Source of the DNA: Streptomyces sp. TG1A-8
GTDB lineage: Bacteria > Actinomycetota > Actinomycetes > Streptomycetales > Streptomycetaceae
NCBI RefSeq assembly: GCF_030499535.1
Contig: NZ_JASTLB010000001.1
Span: forward strand, 6,634,001 to 6,698,000
DNA: 64,000 nucleotides
Direction: 5' to 3'
The notes beneath the pieces are model-generated. The model saw nothing but the letters and a program-made list of their open reading frames with translations. It was not told the origin of the DNA and made no database searches. The stretch's first letter is position 1. Each line of letters begins with the position of its first letter. The position numbers and the translations under genes were made by a program. Shown piece by piece: positions 1-8,256 of the stretch.

Positions 1-339
1 GAAACCCGGGTTGGTATTGGTGTTGTCGCACAGGGACCACAGGTCGTTGGCGCAGTACCAGCACCGCCCGCAGCCCACGAAGGAGCAGACGACGACCCGG
101 TCGCCCACTTTGTGCCGGCGCACGCCGGAGCCCACTTCCACGACCTCGCCGAGGAACTCGTGGCCGATGACGTCACCCGCGCGCATCGCCGGGATGTAGC
201 CGCCGATCAGGTGCAGGTCGGAGCCGCAGGTGGTACCCGCGACGAGCCGGACGACCATGTCCTGGTCGTTGTGCAGCTCGGGGTCGGGGACGTTCTCGAC
301 GGAGAGCTTGTTCACGCCCTCCCAGCACAGCGCCTTCAC
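1..339 (-). CDS. Zinc-dependent alcohol dehydrogenase, 5' part only
   Basis: N-terminal 113 residues of a medium-chain, zinc-dependent alcohol/formaldehyde dehydrogenase; the rest lies left of the window. Visible are the catalytic zinc ligands C38 (TTCGSDLH) and H60-E61 (GHEFLGEVV), and the four structural-zinc cysteines C90, C93, C96 and C104 (GCGRCWYC...C). The GTG start has a GAGGGGG ribosome binding site and overlaps the stop of the upstream small gene as GTGA, so the two are probably translationally coupled. The NAD(P)-binding Rossmann half is not visible, so cofactor and substrate cannot be assigned. The family resembles the glutathione-independent formaldehyde dehydrogenase-like group. 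Confidence 0.9.
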   Translation of the reverse strand, partial: MKALCWEGVNKLSVENVPDPELHNDQDMVVRLVAGTTCGSDLHLIGGYIPAMRAGDVIGHEFLGEVVEVGSGVRRHKVGDRVVVCSFVGCGRCWYCANDLWSLCDNTNTNPGF

Positions 340-800
340 AGCACCCCCTCCCCACCGGAGCGCCGGCTGAGCACCCCGACCAGTTTGCCGCCCGGAGTGG
401 GCCGGGTCGTCGGCGGCGTGTCCGGGTGCAGCACCTCACCGGCCTCCAGCAGCGCCTTGGCCTCGCGCAGCGCGAGGCGGATCTCCTGACGCGGATCCCG
501 GCCCGCGAGTCGCGCGGGCACGGCCGTCGCCGCCCGCGACGGCGGCTCCTTGGGCCGGACCGCCAGCTCCGTCCCGCGGTCCCCCGGGGCCGGGCGGACC
601 CGGACGTCGACCTCGCCGGTGAACCGGTCCAGGGGCGGGGGCAGCGCCCCGTCGGGCTGCACGTCCGTGGGTGAGCGATTGATGGTGACCGTGAGCCATC
701 GGTTGTCCGGCCGCCCGCCGGCGGCGCGGCCCGCCCGGGCCCTGCGCACCGCCACGACGCCGGCGCCGAGGACCGGCAGGGCCCACCACGTCCGCTTCAT
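336..800 (-). CDS. Small SRPBCC/cyclase-like protein of unknown function
   Basis: 154-residue protein with a short N-terminal hydrophobic/Arg-rich segment (residues 1-25), then a central beta-rich stretch with WLTVTINRSP near residue 35 and RPAPGDRGTEL near residue 70. That pattern is found in cyclase/SRPBCC-like proteins encoded next to zinc alcohol dehydrogenases in Streptomyces. The C-terminal half is helical and charged (LALREAKALLEAGEVL). It lies immediately upstream of the dehydrogenase with a 4-base overlap, so the pair is one operon. No catalytic residues are recognised. The assignment to SRPBCC is from memory of the family pattern and is tentative. Confidence 0.7.
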   Translation of the reverse strand: MKRTWWALPVLGAGVVAVRRARAGRAAGGRPDNRWLTVTINRSPTDVQPDGALPPPLDRFTGEVDVRVRPAPGDRGTELAVRPKEPPSRAATAVPARLAGRDPRQEIRLALREAKALLEAGEVLHPDTPPTTRPTPGGKLVGVLSRRSGGEGVL

Positions 801-966
801 GAGTCGCCTCCGGCGTAGTACTCGAGTCCGTCCCGCGCCGGGTTACCCGGGGCGTCCGCGTGAAACGGACGGCGCAGGGAGGAAAGGCCTGCTCGTGGGG
901 CCGGGCGTGGAGCGGTGGGGCCCGGCGGCCCCGCATGGCGGCGCCGCCGCGGGGCACTCGGGCGCC

Positions 967-1272
967 GTGGCGAGGAAACAGCGGTACGCGGTGGCGGCGT
1001 CCGGCCGGTGGTGGGACGAGGAGGACGGCCGCTGGCTGCCCGCCGGCGAAGTGCACGCCTGGGAACGGGGGACGAACCAGACGGTGTGCGGCCTGTCCCT
1101 CCACCGTTCCCGGCTGGGCCGGTTCGCCGCCTTCGAGTGGGCCGACATCCTGCCCGAGTCCGGCGGCGCCGCCGATGCCGTCCGGCGGGTGTGCCCGCGC
1201 TGCGGCTCCGTCGCGGGGCCGCGTGGCGCGGGAGCGCGCCGGAGCTGGCAGCGAACCAACCCCCGGCCGTGA
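967..1272 (+). CDS. Small hypothetical protein
   Basis: About 101 residues starting at GTG 967 (MARKQRYAVAASG). The protein is Trp-rich at the start (GRWWDEEDGRWLP) and contains a CPRC pair near the C terminus with an isolated upstream cysteine, possibly a half zinc site. It resembles small conserved Streptomyces proteins without assigned function. No strong ribosome binding site is visible, so the start is uncertain; the frame is open further upstream to 550. It lies between the divergent small-protein/dehydrogenase pair and recQ. Confidence 0.5.
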   Translation: MARKQRYAVAASGRWWDEEDGRWLPAGEVHAWERGTNQTVCGLSLHRSRLGRFAAFEWADILPESGGAADAVRRVCPRCGSVAGPRGAGARRSWQRTNPRP

Positions 1273-1469
1273 GGAGCGGGCCCTTCCGGCCCGGCCCCCG
1301 CGGTGGTCCCGCCGAGCGGGCCGCCGGCCCGTCCCGGACGGCGTCAGGGCCGCCCCGCCCGGCACGGCGGGCGCCGCGAACACGGGTGAGCCCCGGTCGG
1401 CGGGGCACCCGGGCGGGGAGCCGCCGCTCCGGGCGGTTCGGAGACCACGACACCTGTGGAGGTGCCCGC

Positions 1470-3143
1470 TTGTCGAACGGCGGACCCGTTGCGGGCCGGG
1501 ACGGCCTGCGCGCCGACCTGCGCGCTCTCGCGCGCGAGACGTTCGGCTGGGCGGACCTGGCCCCCGAGCAGCTGGCCGCGATGGAGGCGCTGTGCGACGG
1601 CCGGGACGTGCTCGTGGTGATGCCCACCGGCTCGGGCAAGTCGGCGATCTACCAGGTGCCGACGATGAGGCTGAGCGGTCCGGCCGTCGTCGTCTCCCCG
1701 CTGATCGCCCTGCAGCGCGACCAGGTCGAGGGGCTGCGCGACAGCGCCGCCCCCGCCGCCGCGGCGGTGAACTCCGCCCAGTCGGCGTCGGCCGTCGACG
1801 AGGCCTGGCGGTCCGTTCGCGAAGGGGAGGCGGAATACCTCTTCCTGTCCCCGGAGCAACTCGCCAAGGACGGCGTGGTGGACCGGCTGGGGCGGCTGGC
1901 GCCCTCCCTGTTCGTCGTGGACGAGGCGCACTGCGTCTCGTCCTGGGGGCACGACTTCCGCCCCGACTACCTGCGCCTCGGCGAGGTCGCCGAGCGGCTC
2001 GGGCACCCGCCCGTGCTGGCGCTGACCGCGACCGCCGCGGCGCCGGTCCGGGAGGACATCGTCGGGCACCTGCGCATGCGCGACCCGCTGGTGATGTCCA
2101 CCGGCTTCGACCGGCCGGACATCCACCTCGCGGCGCGCACCTTCACCGACGACGGCGACAAGCGCGCGGCCGTACTGGACTGGACGTCCGGCACCGACGG
2201 CCAGGGCATCCTCTACACCGCCACCCGCAAGGACTCCGTCGCCTACGCGCAGGCGCTGCGCGACGGGTCGGTGGACGCCGAGCCGTACCACGCCGGGATG
2301 TCCGCGGCGGAGCGCCGCCGGGTGCACGACGGCTTCATGGCGGGCAGTCCCCGCGTGGTGGTGGCCACCTCCGCCTTCGGCATGGGGATCGACAAGCCCG
2401 ACGTGCGGTTCGTGGCGCACGCGTCGGTGCCGGACTCGCTCGACACCTACTACCAGGGGATCGGCCGGGCCGGCCGGGACGGTGAAGGGGCCCGGGCCCT
2501 GCTGTTCTACCGCGCCCAGGACCTCGGACTGCAGAGGTTCCTGACCGCCAGGTCACTGGACACCGAGGGCCTGGAGCGCGTGATGTCGTGCCTGCACGAC
2601 CAGGACGGCCCGGTCAGCCGCCGTGCGCTGGCCGAGCGGTGCGGCCTGTCCCGCCAGAAGACCACCGACCTGGTGAACCTGTTGGAGGAAGCCGGCGCCG
2701 TCACCGTCGGGCGCGGGCGCCGTCCGGTCCGGGTCCGGCCCGGCCGCACCCCGGCCGAGGCCGTGCGGCAGGCGGCGGAGGTCTTCGACCGGCAGCGCCG
2801 CATGGACCGTTCGCGCATCGAGATGATGCGCGGGTACGCGGAGACGCTCTCCTGCCGCCGGCAGTACCTGCTCGGCTACTTCGGCGAACAACTGGACGAG
2901 CCGTGCGGCCGGTGCGACGCCTGCGACGCCGGGCCGGACGAGCGGGAGCCGGGGACGGCCGCCGAGGAGCGCGACTGCCCGTACACCTCCAACGAGCGGG
3001 TGCGGCACGCCGAGTGGGGGCCCGGCACGGTGATGCGCGGCGAGGGCGACCGGATCGTCGTCCTGTTCGAACAGGTCGGCTACAAGACGCTGTCCCTCCG
3101 GGCCGTCGAGGAGCACGACCTCCTCCGGGCCGACCCGGGCTGA
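1470..3143 (+). CDS. recQ: ATP-dependent DNA helicase RecQ (short form)
   Basis: 557-residue superfamily 2 DNA helicase that unwinds DNA 3' to 5' in repair and recombination. Walker A is MPTGSGKS at residues 51-58 and the DEAH box is at 151-154, followed by the RecQ-typical CVSSWGHDFRPDY. The second RecA lobe carries GMGIDKPDVR and the arginine-finger motif GRAGRDG. A zinc-binding segment follows near residues 461-483 (C, then CGRCDAC). There is no HRDC domain; the C terminus is a short basic/acidic tail. The TTG start was chosen because GGAGG lies 8 bases upstream. The frame stays open to 915, but that upstream part reads as low-complexity non-coding sequence. Confidence 0.93.
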   Translation: MSNGGPVAGRDGLRADLRALARETFGWADLAPEQLAAMEALCDGRDVLVVMPTGSGKSAIYQVPTMRLSGPAVVVSPLIALQRDQVEGLRDSAAPAAAAVNSAQSASAVDEAWRSVREGEAEYLFLSPEQLAKDGVVDRLGRLAPSLFVVDEAHCVSSWGHDFRPDYLRLGEVAERLGHPPVLALTATAAAPVREDIVGHLRMRDPLVMSTGFDRPDIHLAARTFTDDGDKRAAVLDWTSGTDGQGILYTATRKDSVAYAQALRDGSVDAEPYHAGMSAAERRRVHDGFMAGSPRVVVATSAFGMGIDKPDVRFVAHASVPDSLDTYYQGIGRAGRDGEGARALLFYRAQDLGLQRFLTARSLDTEGLERVMSCLHDQDGPVSRRALAERCGLSRQKTTDLVNLLEEAGAVTVGRGRRPVRVRPGRTPAEAVRQAAEVFDRQRRMDRSRIEMMRGYAETLSCRRQYLLGYFGEQLDEPCGRCDACDAGPDEREPGTAAEERDCPYTSNERVRHAEWGPGTVMRGEGDRIVVLFEQVGYKTLSLRAVEEHDLLRADPG

Positions 3144-3202
3144 ACCCCGGGGCCGGTGCCTCCCGCCGTGCGCCCCCGCGGGCACAGCGGCAGGCTGGAG
3201 GC

Positions 3203-3418
3203 ATGGCCGGCGAGCACCTCATCGTCATCTACCCGCCCGCCGACGACGGCGGACGACGGGTGCGCGTGCACGCCCGCTTCCTCGGAATGGCGTACGGACT
3301 GCTGGACGTCACCGAGTTCCTGCGCCTCGCCGGAATGGACGGCGTGGACGAGGACTGGGTGCGGCGGTCCGGGCTGATCGAGTGGCGCGGCGGAGGCCCG
3401 GAGGCCTGGCGGGCCTGA
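3203..3418 (+). CDS. Small hypothetical protein
   Basis: 71-residue acidic protein (MAGEHLIVIYPPADDGGRRV...). The predicted fold is a beta strand start followed by helices; it has no cysteines, signal peptide or membrane segment. GGAGGC lies directly upstream of the ATG. It sits in the same direction as recQ, 59 bases downstream, and just before an antisense tRNA-like gene. Not recognised; no function is proposed. Confidence 0.6.
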   Translation: MAGEHLIVIYPPADDGGRRVRVHARFLGMAYGLLDVTEFLRLAGMDGVDEDWVRRSGLIEWRGGGPEAWRA

Positions 3419-3430
3419 GTGCCCGCTGGG

Positions 3431-3524
3431 CGGAGAGGGCAGGATTCGAACCTGCGCGGGCCGCGTGGGCCCGACCTCGAGACACGCTCGCCGGTCCCCG
3501 ATCAACCACTCCGGGCACCTCTCC
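3431..3524 (-). tRNA. Class II (serine-type) tRNA-like gene with abnormal anticodon arm
   Basis: On the minus strand a 94-base cloverleaf can be drawn. The acceptor stem pairs GGAGAGG (3524-3518) with CCTCTCC (3438-3432), with discriminator G at 3431 and no encoded CCA. There is a short D-arm CCC/GGG with AGTGGTTGAT in the loop, and a canonical T-arm GCAGG-TTCGAAT-CCTGC. A long variable arm GGGCC/GGCCC marks a class II tRNA, and the overall sequence resembles tRNA-Ser. The region where a 5+7 anticodon arm should be instead folds as GACC/GGTC enclosing 16 bases with an inner CGAG/CTCG hairpin, so no ordinary 7-base loop or anticodon can be read. It may be a decayed tRNA-Ser or an aberrant but expressed tRNA. 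Confidence 0.55.
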
Positions 3525-3672
3525 CTGTTCCCGGCTCCGGGTTTCCCCGCCGTTCACGTGCACAACCATGGCGGACGGGGCTGACGGCGGGCTGACACGC
3601 CGGTGACGCCGGGACGGAAGCAGCAGCACCGCTCGGGGGAGTCCCCCCTCGGGCCCGGCCCAGCGGCCCGCG

Positions 3673-4128
3673 TCACCGGTCGGGCAGGACGGTGAAGTCC
3701 TCCCAGGAGAAACCGGGTGCGACCACGCACGTCACGTCGGCGGGGCGATCGCCGACGCACCGCGCCGTCTGCCAGTGCCCGGCCGGCACGGCGGCCCACG
3801 GCCGGTGCCCGAGCCGCGGGTCGGGGCCCAGGGTGACGGCGGGCGCCGACGGCTCGCCGCCGGGCCCGGTGGCCAGGCGGAGGACGACCGGTCCGCCGCC
3901 CTGCCACAGCCACAGTTCCTCCGACGCCACGCGGTGCCACCGAGACTCCTCGCCCGGCGCCAGCACGTACTGGATCGCGGTCGCTGCGGGCCGGGCTTCG
4001 CGGGCGCTCTCCACCCGCTCCGAAGCGGTCCACACCCGCCGGTACGCCCCGCCCTCCGGATGCGGCTGCAAGCCGTTCCCGCCGGCCGGCTCGCCCCCGT
4101 CCCGCCCGGGCCCTCCGTCACCCGTCAT
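3673..4128 (-). CDS. Cupin_5 (DUF985-like) family protein
   Basis: 151-residue small cupin. Landmarks are LQPHPEGGAYRRVW near residue 20, IQYVLAPGEESRWHRVASEELW around 55-75 (the HR-x4-EELW core typical of cupin_5/DUF985 proteins) and a C-terminal VAPGFSWEDFTVL. Such proteins are single beta-barrel domains of uncertain biochemical role; some bind sugar or metal ligands. The ATG at 4128 was preferred over the longer frame because AGGGAGAG lies just upstream and the upstream extension is low complexity. It is monocistronic, with a tRNA-like gene downstream. Confidence 0.85.
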   Translation of the reverse strand: MTGDGGPGRDGGEPAGGNGLQPHPEGGAYRRVWTASERVESAREARPAATAIQYVLAPGEESRWHRVASEELWLWQGGGPVVLRLATGPGGEPSAPAVTLGPDPRLGHRPWAAVPAGHWQTARCVGDRPADVTCVVAPGFSWEDFTVLPDR

Positions 4129-4263
4129 CCCGCTCTCCCTCCGGACAGCCGTACCGCGCCGGTCCGGCACCGCGCGACGGCCGCCCCCAGCATGATCGGG
4201 CACGGGCGGCGCTCCCGGGGGGACGAATGCCCCGGACACCCGCCGGGGCGTCGCGGGAGGGGG

Positions 4264-4929
4264 TCACGCGCCGGCCGGCGAGGGCGTGCGGATGGCGGCG
4301 ATGTCGAACTGGAGCCGCACCTTCTCGCTCACCATGGCGCCGCCCTCCGCCAGGCGTGAGTTGTACGTCAGGCCCCATTCGGAGCGGTTGATGGTGGTGG
4401 TGCCGTCGAAACCGACCCTCTCGTAGCCGAACGGGTCGGTGACGTGCCCTATGTAGGTGAGTTCCAGGACGACGGGGCGGGTGACGTCCTTGATGGTGAG
4501 GTCGCCGGTCATGCGGTAGACGTCGGCGGCCGCGAGTTGCACGGCGGTGCTGGCGAATCGCATGTGGGGATGGTTCGCGGCGTCCAGGAAGTCACGGCCG
4601 ACCACGTGGGCGTCGCGCTGCTCCACACCGGTGTCGACGCTGGAGGTGGCCATGATGATCTCGGCCTGGGAACGGGCGGGATCGCGGCCGTCGAAGTACA
4701 GCCGGCTCTGGTACTCGGTGAAGGCCCCGCGCACCGTGGTCACCATGGCGTGCCGGACGGAGAAGCCGATCCGGCTGTGGGCGGGGTCGATCTGCCACTC
4801 GCCGGTCAGGGCCGCCAGGGCGGGGTCCGGCAGGCCCGCCGGGGCGGAAGCGGCCGCTCCGGCGGAGGGGTGCGGGGCGACGGCGGAGGCCGAACGGCGT
4901 GGGGAGGCGCCGCGGCTGAACAAATTCAT
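4264..4929 (-). CDS. YceI-family lipocalin-like protein
   Basis: 221-residue YceI-domain protein. After a 45-residue Ala/Ser-rich leader without a clear signal peptide, the YceI barrel begins at GEWQIDPAHSRIGF. It has the family motifs VRHAMVTTVRGAF, DVDT-like SSVDTG, RDxHV and LTIKDVTRPV, and ends with the GLTYN/KVRLQFDI strand. YceI proteins bind long isoprenoid or polyprenoid ligands and are induced by stress in several bacteria. Start chosen at MNLFSRGAS (4929); the frame extends upstream to 5022 but without family similarity. The monocistronic promoter should lie in the relatively A/T-rich 4930-5050. Confidence 0.88.
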   Translation of the reverse strand: MNLFSRGASPRRSASAVAPHPSAGAAASAPAGLPDPALAALTGEWQIDPAHSRIGFSVRHAMVTTVRGAFTEYQSRLYFDGRDPARSQAEIIMATSSVDTGVEQRDAHVVGRDFLDAANHPHMRFASTAVQLAAADVYRMTGDLTIKDVTRPVVLELTYIGHVTDPFGYERVGFDGTTTINRSEWGLTYNSRLAEGGAMVSEKVRLQFDIAAIRTPSPAGA

Positions 4930-5186
4930 GATTGACCTGTTTACTGCACGGGAGTTGACGCCGCAAGCCGCGGTCCGGATTTCCCCTTGCAATTCCGAAC
5001 CGGTGAGCCAATAAGCCGCCATTCGTGTGGCCTGCGGTTACACAACCCCCACATTACCGCCACTGGATCGCCAGAGGCCGCGGTTCGCGGTCCGTGCCGC
5101 ATGGAATGCCGCTCCCTCCCGGGGCGGGCAATGGGCGGAAAGAGCTGCGCGAAGGGATGAGGAATTCCGGTGGAGCGGTGCGATGG
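4930..5186. other. Intergenic region upstream of the YceI gene
   Basis: No gene is recognised. The stretch holds the promoter region of the minus-strand YceI gene and the downstream flank of the protease gene. Nothing further can be supported by eye. Confidence 0.5.
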
Positions 5187-5220
5187 GCCGGGTTCCGCCG
5201 TCCGGGCGGCGGAACCCGGC
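5187..5220 (-). terminator. Intrinsic terminator of the S1 protease gene
   Basis: Perfect 14-bp inverted repeat (5187-5200 pairing with 5207-5220) with a 6-base loop, 15 bases beyond the stop codon of the minus-strand protease gene. It has no U-tract, as is usual in Streptomyces. Confidence 0.8.
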
Positions 5221-5234
5221 CTCGCCCGGACGGA

Positions 5235-6398
5235 TCAGGCCGTGTGCAGTGTCAGCCCGTAACGGCCGAGGATCTCGTTGATCGGCTGGAACCAGGTCTC
5301 CCCGCCGCTGCTGCAGTTGCCCCAGCCGCCGGAGGTGACCCCCTGCGCCTGGTCGCCGCTGATGAACGAGCCGCCCGAGTCGCCGGGTTCGGCGCAGACG
5401 TTGGTCCTGGTCAGCTGGTGCACCGCTCCCTGGCTGTAGTTGACCGTCTCGTCGGTGGCGAGCACCGTGCCGCAGTGCCAGTGGGTGGTGGAGCCGGAGC
5501 GGCAGATCGAGGCGCCGACCGGTGCCACGGCGGAGCCTCGTACGAGCTGGTCCGGCACCGTGCCCCAGCCCAGGACGACCGGCACGGTCCACCAACCGCT
5601 GCCGACGCTGACCCAGGCGTAGTCGTTGTCGGGGAACGAGGAACCCTGGAAGGTGCCGATGTAGGACCCGTCCCAGCCGTTGACCCCGGCGCCCGGCTGC
5701 GCGCAGTGCCCGGCGGTGACGAAGCCGCCGTACACCGAGAAGCCGATGGAGCAGCGGACGTTGCCGGTGTAGTAGGGGTCGCCCCCAACCGTGCCGGCGG
5801 CGAAGGTCCGCGGAGCGGCCTCGGCGTTGCGCACGGTGACCGGACCGGCCTCGCGGGCGCGGGCGACGAACCGCTGGACATCGTTGTCGGCGCGCTCGGC
5901 CTTGACGACGTTCAGCACCACCGTGTTGGCGGCCGGGTCGACGTGCCAGCTGCTGACGCCGGCCGGAGCGCGCAGGCGGTCGATGCGGGCCTTGGCCGCG
6001 TCGAGCTGCCGCTCGCTGTGCTCGACGGTGCGCACGGCGGCGCCGGTGGCCCGGACGGCCTTGAGGGTCGCGGCGGAGGCGTCCTTGGTGACGGCCACGG
6101 TCAGGCGCCCGCTCGTGGCGTCGAACCACGAGCCGCCGTAGGAGGAGCCGGCGGCCCGGCGTGCCTTCGGCGCCAGCGCGGTGGCGCTGTGTTCGGCGCT
6201 CAGCCGGGCTTCGGCCTGGGCCTTCGTGAGGCCGAAGTCGCGCTGCATGGCCTGGAGCAGGCCGGCCGAGGCGGGCGCGGGCGAGCCGGAGGCGGGGGAG
6301 GAGGCGTGCGCCGAGGCCGGAAGGGATCCCGCCCCGGCCCAACTGCCGAGGACGAGCAGCGCGGTGAGGCCTGCATGCCTGAGTCTGTTGCGTCTCAT
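5235..6398 (-). CDS. Secreted S1-family serine protease (streptogrisin / alpha-lytic type) with prodomain
   Basis: 387-residue exported preproprotease. The signal peptide is residues 1-31 (MRRNRLR, then LTALLVLGSWAGAG, ending ASA). A chaperone prodomain spans about 40-200 with the alpha-lytic protease prodomain pattern (LTKAQAEARLSAEH; VEHSERQLDAAKARIDRL). The mature chymotrypsin fold carries the catalytic triad H231 (TAGHC), D259 (NDYAWV) and S341 (GDSGGS), and cysteines 216/232, 299/309 and 335/362 as likely disulfides. The start MRRNRLR is preceded by AAGGA. A 16-bp palindrome lies 52 bases upstream of the start and may be an operator. Function: extracellular protein degradation; specificity is not assigned. 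Confidence 0.93.
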   Translation of the reverse strand: MRRNRLRHAGLTALLVLGSWAGAGSLPASAHASSPASGSPAPASAGLLQAMQRDFGLTKAQAEARLSAEHSATALAPKARRAAGSSYGGSWFDATSGRLTVAVTKDASAATLKAVRATGAAVRTVEHSERQLDAAKARIDRLRAPAGVSSWHVDPAANTVVLNVVKAERADNDVQRFVARAREAGPVTVRNAEAAPRTFAAGTVGGDPYYTGNVRCSIGFSVYGGFVTAGHCAQPGAGVNGWDGSYIGTFQGSSFPDNDYAWVSVGSGWWTVPVVLGWGTVPDQLVRGSAVAPVGASICRSGSTTHWHCGTVLATDETVNYSQGAVHQLTRTNVCAEPGDSGGSFISGDQAQGVTSGGWGNCSSGGETWFQPINEILGRYGLTLHTA

Positions 6399-6449
6399 GG
6401 GGAGTTGTCCTTCGTCGTTCCAGTGAAGTGGAGGTGGAACAACCACGGT

Positions 6450-6465
6450 GTGAGAGCGCTCTCAC
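6450..6465. promoter_or_regulatory. Perfect palindrome GTGAGAGCGCTCTCAC, LacI-family-type operator
   Basis: A perfect 16-bp palindrome upstream of the S1 protease gene. Its core GAGCGCTC matches the sugar-responsive LacI/CebR-type operators (TGGGAGCGCTCCCA) known upstream of actinobacterial cellulase genes. A protease is an unexpected target, so the assignment as a sugar-regulator site is inference from pattern only. Confidence 0.6.
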
Positions 6466-6497
6466 GGGTCGTGCGGAGCTTAGCGGCGTCCGGTCAA

Positions 6498-6887
6498 TCA
6501 GGTCCATGCCAAGTATGAAAAGTAGGGTTGTCCCCATAAAGAAGGCCGGTGTGGGGAGCATGCCCACGCCGGTGAGCCCGCCGGCCGCTCGACGGCCTCC
6601 AGCCGGGCCCGGTTGACCGCGATGCCGGTGTCGAAGCGGTCCGGCATGAACGTCGGGCGGTGGGTGGTGATCTCCCGCCCCTTGCGGACCGCGCCCGACG
6701 GCCAGCCCGGGGCCAGCGGGCTCCGCGCCAGCACACCCGGCCCGTACCGCTCGGTCACGGGCGGGACGTGGGCCTCGTCCCGGGTGGTGCGTCCGGCCCT
6801 GCCGAAGTCCATCGCGCCGAGCGCGAGCGAGCCGACCTGTACACCGGTGCGGCCCAGGGTGCGGTACTGCACGGCCGTGTTCCTCAT
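6498..6887 (-). pseudogene. Aldo/keto reductase pseudogene with internal deletion
   Basis: The reading frame starts with a typical aldo/keto reductase N terminus (MRNTAVQYRTLGRTGVQVGS, then LALGAMDFG) and after about 45 residues jumps to text that matches the C-terminal third of the family (VTERYGPGVLARSPLAPGW, near RFD-x3-AVNRARLEAVERP). The central barrel with the catalytic Tyr/Lys/His tetrad is missing. The deletion kept the frame open, but the remaining 129 codons cannot fold into an active TIM barrel, and the last 30 codons look non-native. A remnant with no function is the simplest reading. Confidence 0.75.
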
Positions 6888-7268
6888 CGCGGGACCGCGC
6901 CGACCGCACCGACCGCCGCACCGCTCCCGGGGCGCGCGGCCGGGGCCGGCCGCGCGCCCGGTCCCCCCGGGCGGGGCGATCCGCGCACGGCGGACCTCCC
7001 GGACGCGGTGGGCACGCCCCTTCCACCGGTGATCACCGGCAGGACGCGCGGCGCGCCCTCGGCGACCGCGGCCGGCCACGGCTGGATCCGTTCCGCGTCC
7101 GTGCCGTGGCGGTACGCGCCGGAAGCCGGACACGCCTGACCCCGGTGCGCCCCGCCCCGTCGTGTGACTCCGCCGGCCAGGGGTACCCCGCACTGAGCAC
7201 GGGGAGGTACGGCGCACACCGCCGCGGACGGCGGGAGGTGCCCGGCCCAGGCGAGAGGCGGTGACCCG

Positions 7269-8114
7269 ATGCCCGGTACGACGGACGACGCGGTCGATCT
7301 CCACTTCATCGGCAACGCGACCGTTCTGCTGCGTTACGGGCCGCTGACGCTGCTCACCGATCCGAACTTCCTGCACCGCGGCCAGTTCGCCCACCTCGGC
7401 TACGGGCTGGCCAGCCGGCGCCTGACCGAGCCGGCCGTCGACCCCCGGGAACTGCCCCGGCTGGACGGCGTCGTCCTGTCGCACCTGCACGGCGACCACT
7501 GGGACCGGCGGGCCCGCCGCCACCTGGACCACACGGTCCCGGTGGTGACGACACCGCACGCCGCGCGCCGCCTCAGGGTGTTCCAGGGCTTCCCCCGGAC
7601 GGCGGGTCTGCGCACCTGGGAGGGGTTCAGCCTGCGGCGCGGCGGGGCGCAGGTCACCGTCACCGCGCTGCCCGGCCGGCACGCCGGCCACCCGGTGCTG
7701 CGCGGTCTCCTGCCGCCCGTGATGGGCAGCATGCTGGAGTTCGGCCCGGTCGGGCGGCCGCCCCGGCTGCGGCTGTACGTCTCGGGCGACACGCTCCTGT
7801 ACGACGGTCTCGACGAGATCGCCGAACGCTTCCCCGCGGCCGACCTGGCCGTGCTGCACCTGGGCGGCACCCGGCTCCCCGGCGGATTCGTGGTCACCAT
7901 GGACGGCGCGCAGGGGGCGGAACTCGCCCGGCGCCTCGATCCCCGTACCGTCCTGCCGGTGCACTACCACGACTACACGGTGATGCGCTCGCCGCTGTCC
8001 GCCTTCCTGGCCGAGGCCGGGAGGCTGGGACTCGGCGACCGGATCGTCCACTGCGGTCACGGCGGACGTGTCCGCCTGTCGGCCGCCCCCGGAGCGGTCC
8101 CCGTGGTCCTGTGA
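7269..8114 (+). CDS. MBL-fold metal-dependent hydrolase (UlaG-like)
   Basis: 281-residue metallo-beta-lactamase-fold protein of the L-ascorbate-6-phosphate lactonase-like/NAPE-PLD group. The metal motif H72-x-H74-x-D76-H77 (LSHLHGDHWD) is intact. Further ligands are in LPGRHAGH, VSGDT (Asp) and VLPVHYHDY (His). The N terminus VDLHFIGNATVLLRYGPLTLLTDP is typical. GAGAGGCGGTG precedes the ATG. The protein is cytoplasmic, with no signal peptide, and the substrate is unknown. It stands alone, 142 bases before the D-cysteine desulfhydrase-like gene. Confidence 0.88.
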   Translation: MPGTTDDAVDLHFIGNATVLLRYGPLTLLTDPNFLHRGQFAHLGYGLASRRLTEPAVDPRELPRLDGVVLSHLHGDHWDRRARRHLDHTVPVVTTPHAARRLRVFQGFPRTAGLRTWEGFSLRRGGAQVTVTALPGRHAGHPVLRGLLPPVMGSMLEFGPVGRPPRLRLYVSGDTLLYDGLDEIAERFPAADLAVLHLGGTRLPGGFVVTMDGAQGAELARRLDPRTVLPVHYHDYTVMRSPLSAFLAEAGRLGLGDRIVHCGHGGRVRLSAAPGAVPVVL

Positions 8115-8256
8115 CCCGGACCCGCACCGGCCGTGGCTCGTGCACGTGGCGGGCGCGGCGCCGCCGGACGGGCGGGCGCGGGCGTGGTCCCGGACCGCCG
8201 AGGCAGGAGAATGCCCCTGTCCCACCCGTTCGCCCAGTCGCAGGAGAGCAGAACGC

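Noticed and set aside
915-1469. N-terminal extension of the RecQ frame
   Set aside because: The stretch is low-complexity Arg/Gly/Pro-rich and overlaps another gene; the TTG at 1470 has GGAGG upstream and starts the family-like part.
3431-3524. Selenocysteine tRNA or suppressor tRNA
   Set aside because: No TCA anticodon in a possible loop and the acceptor/T-stem is 7/5, not the longer 8/5 or 9/4 type.
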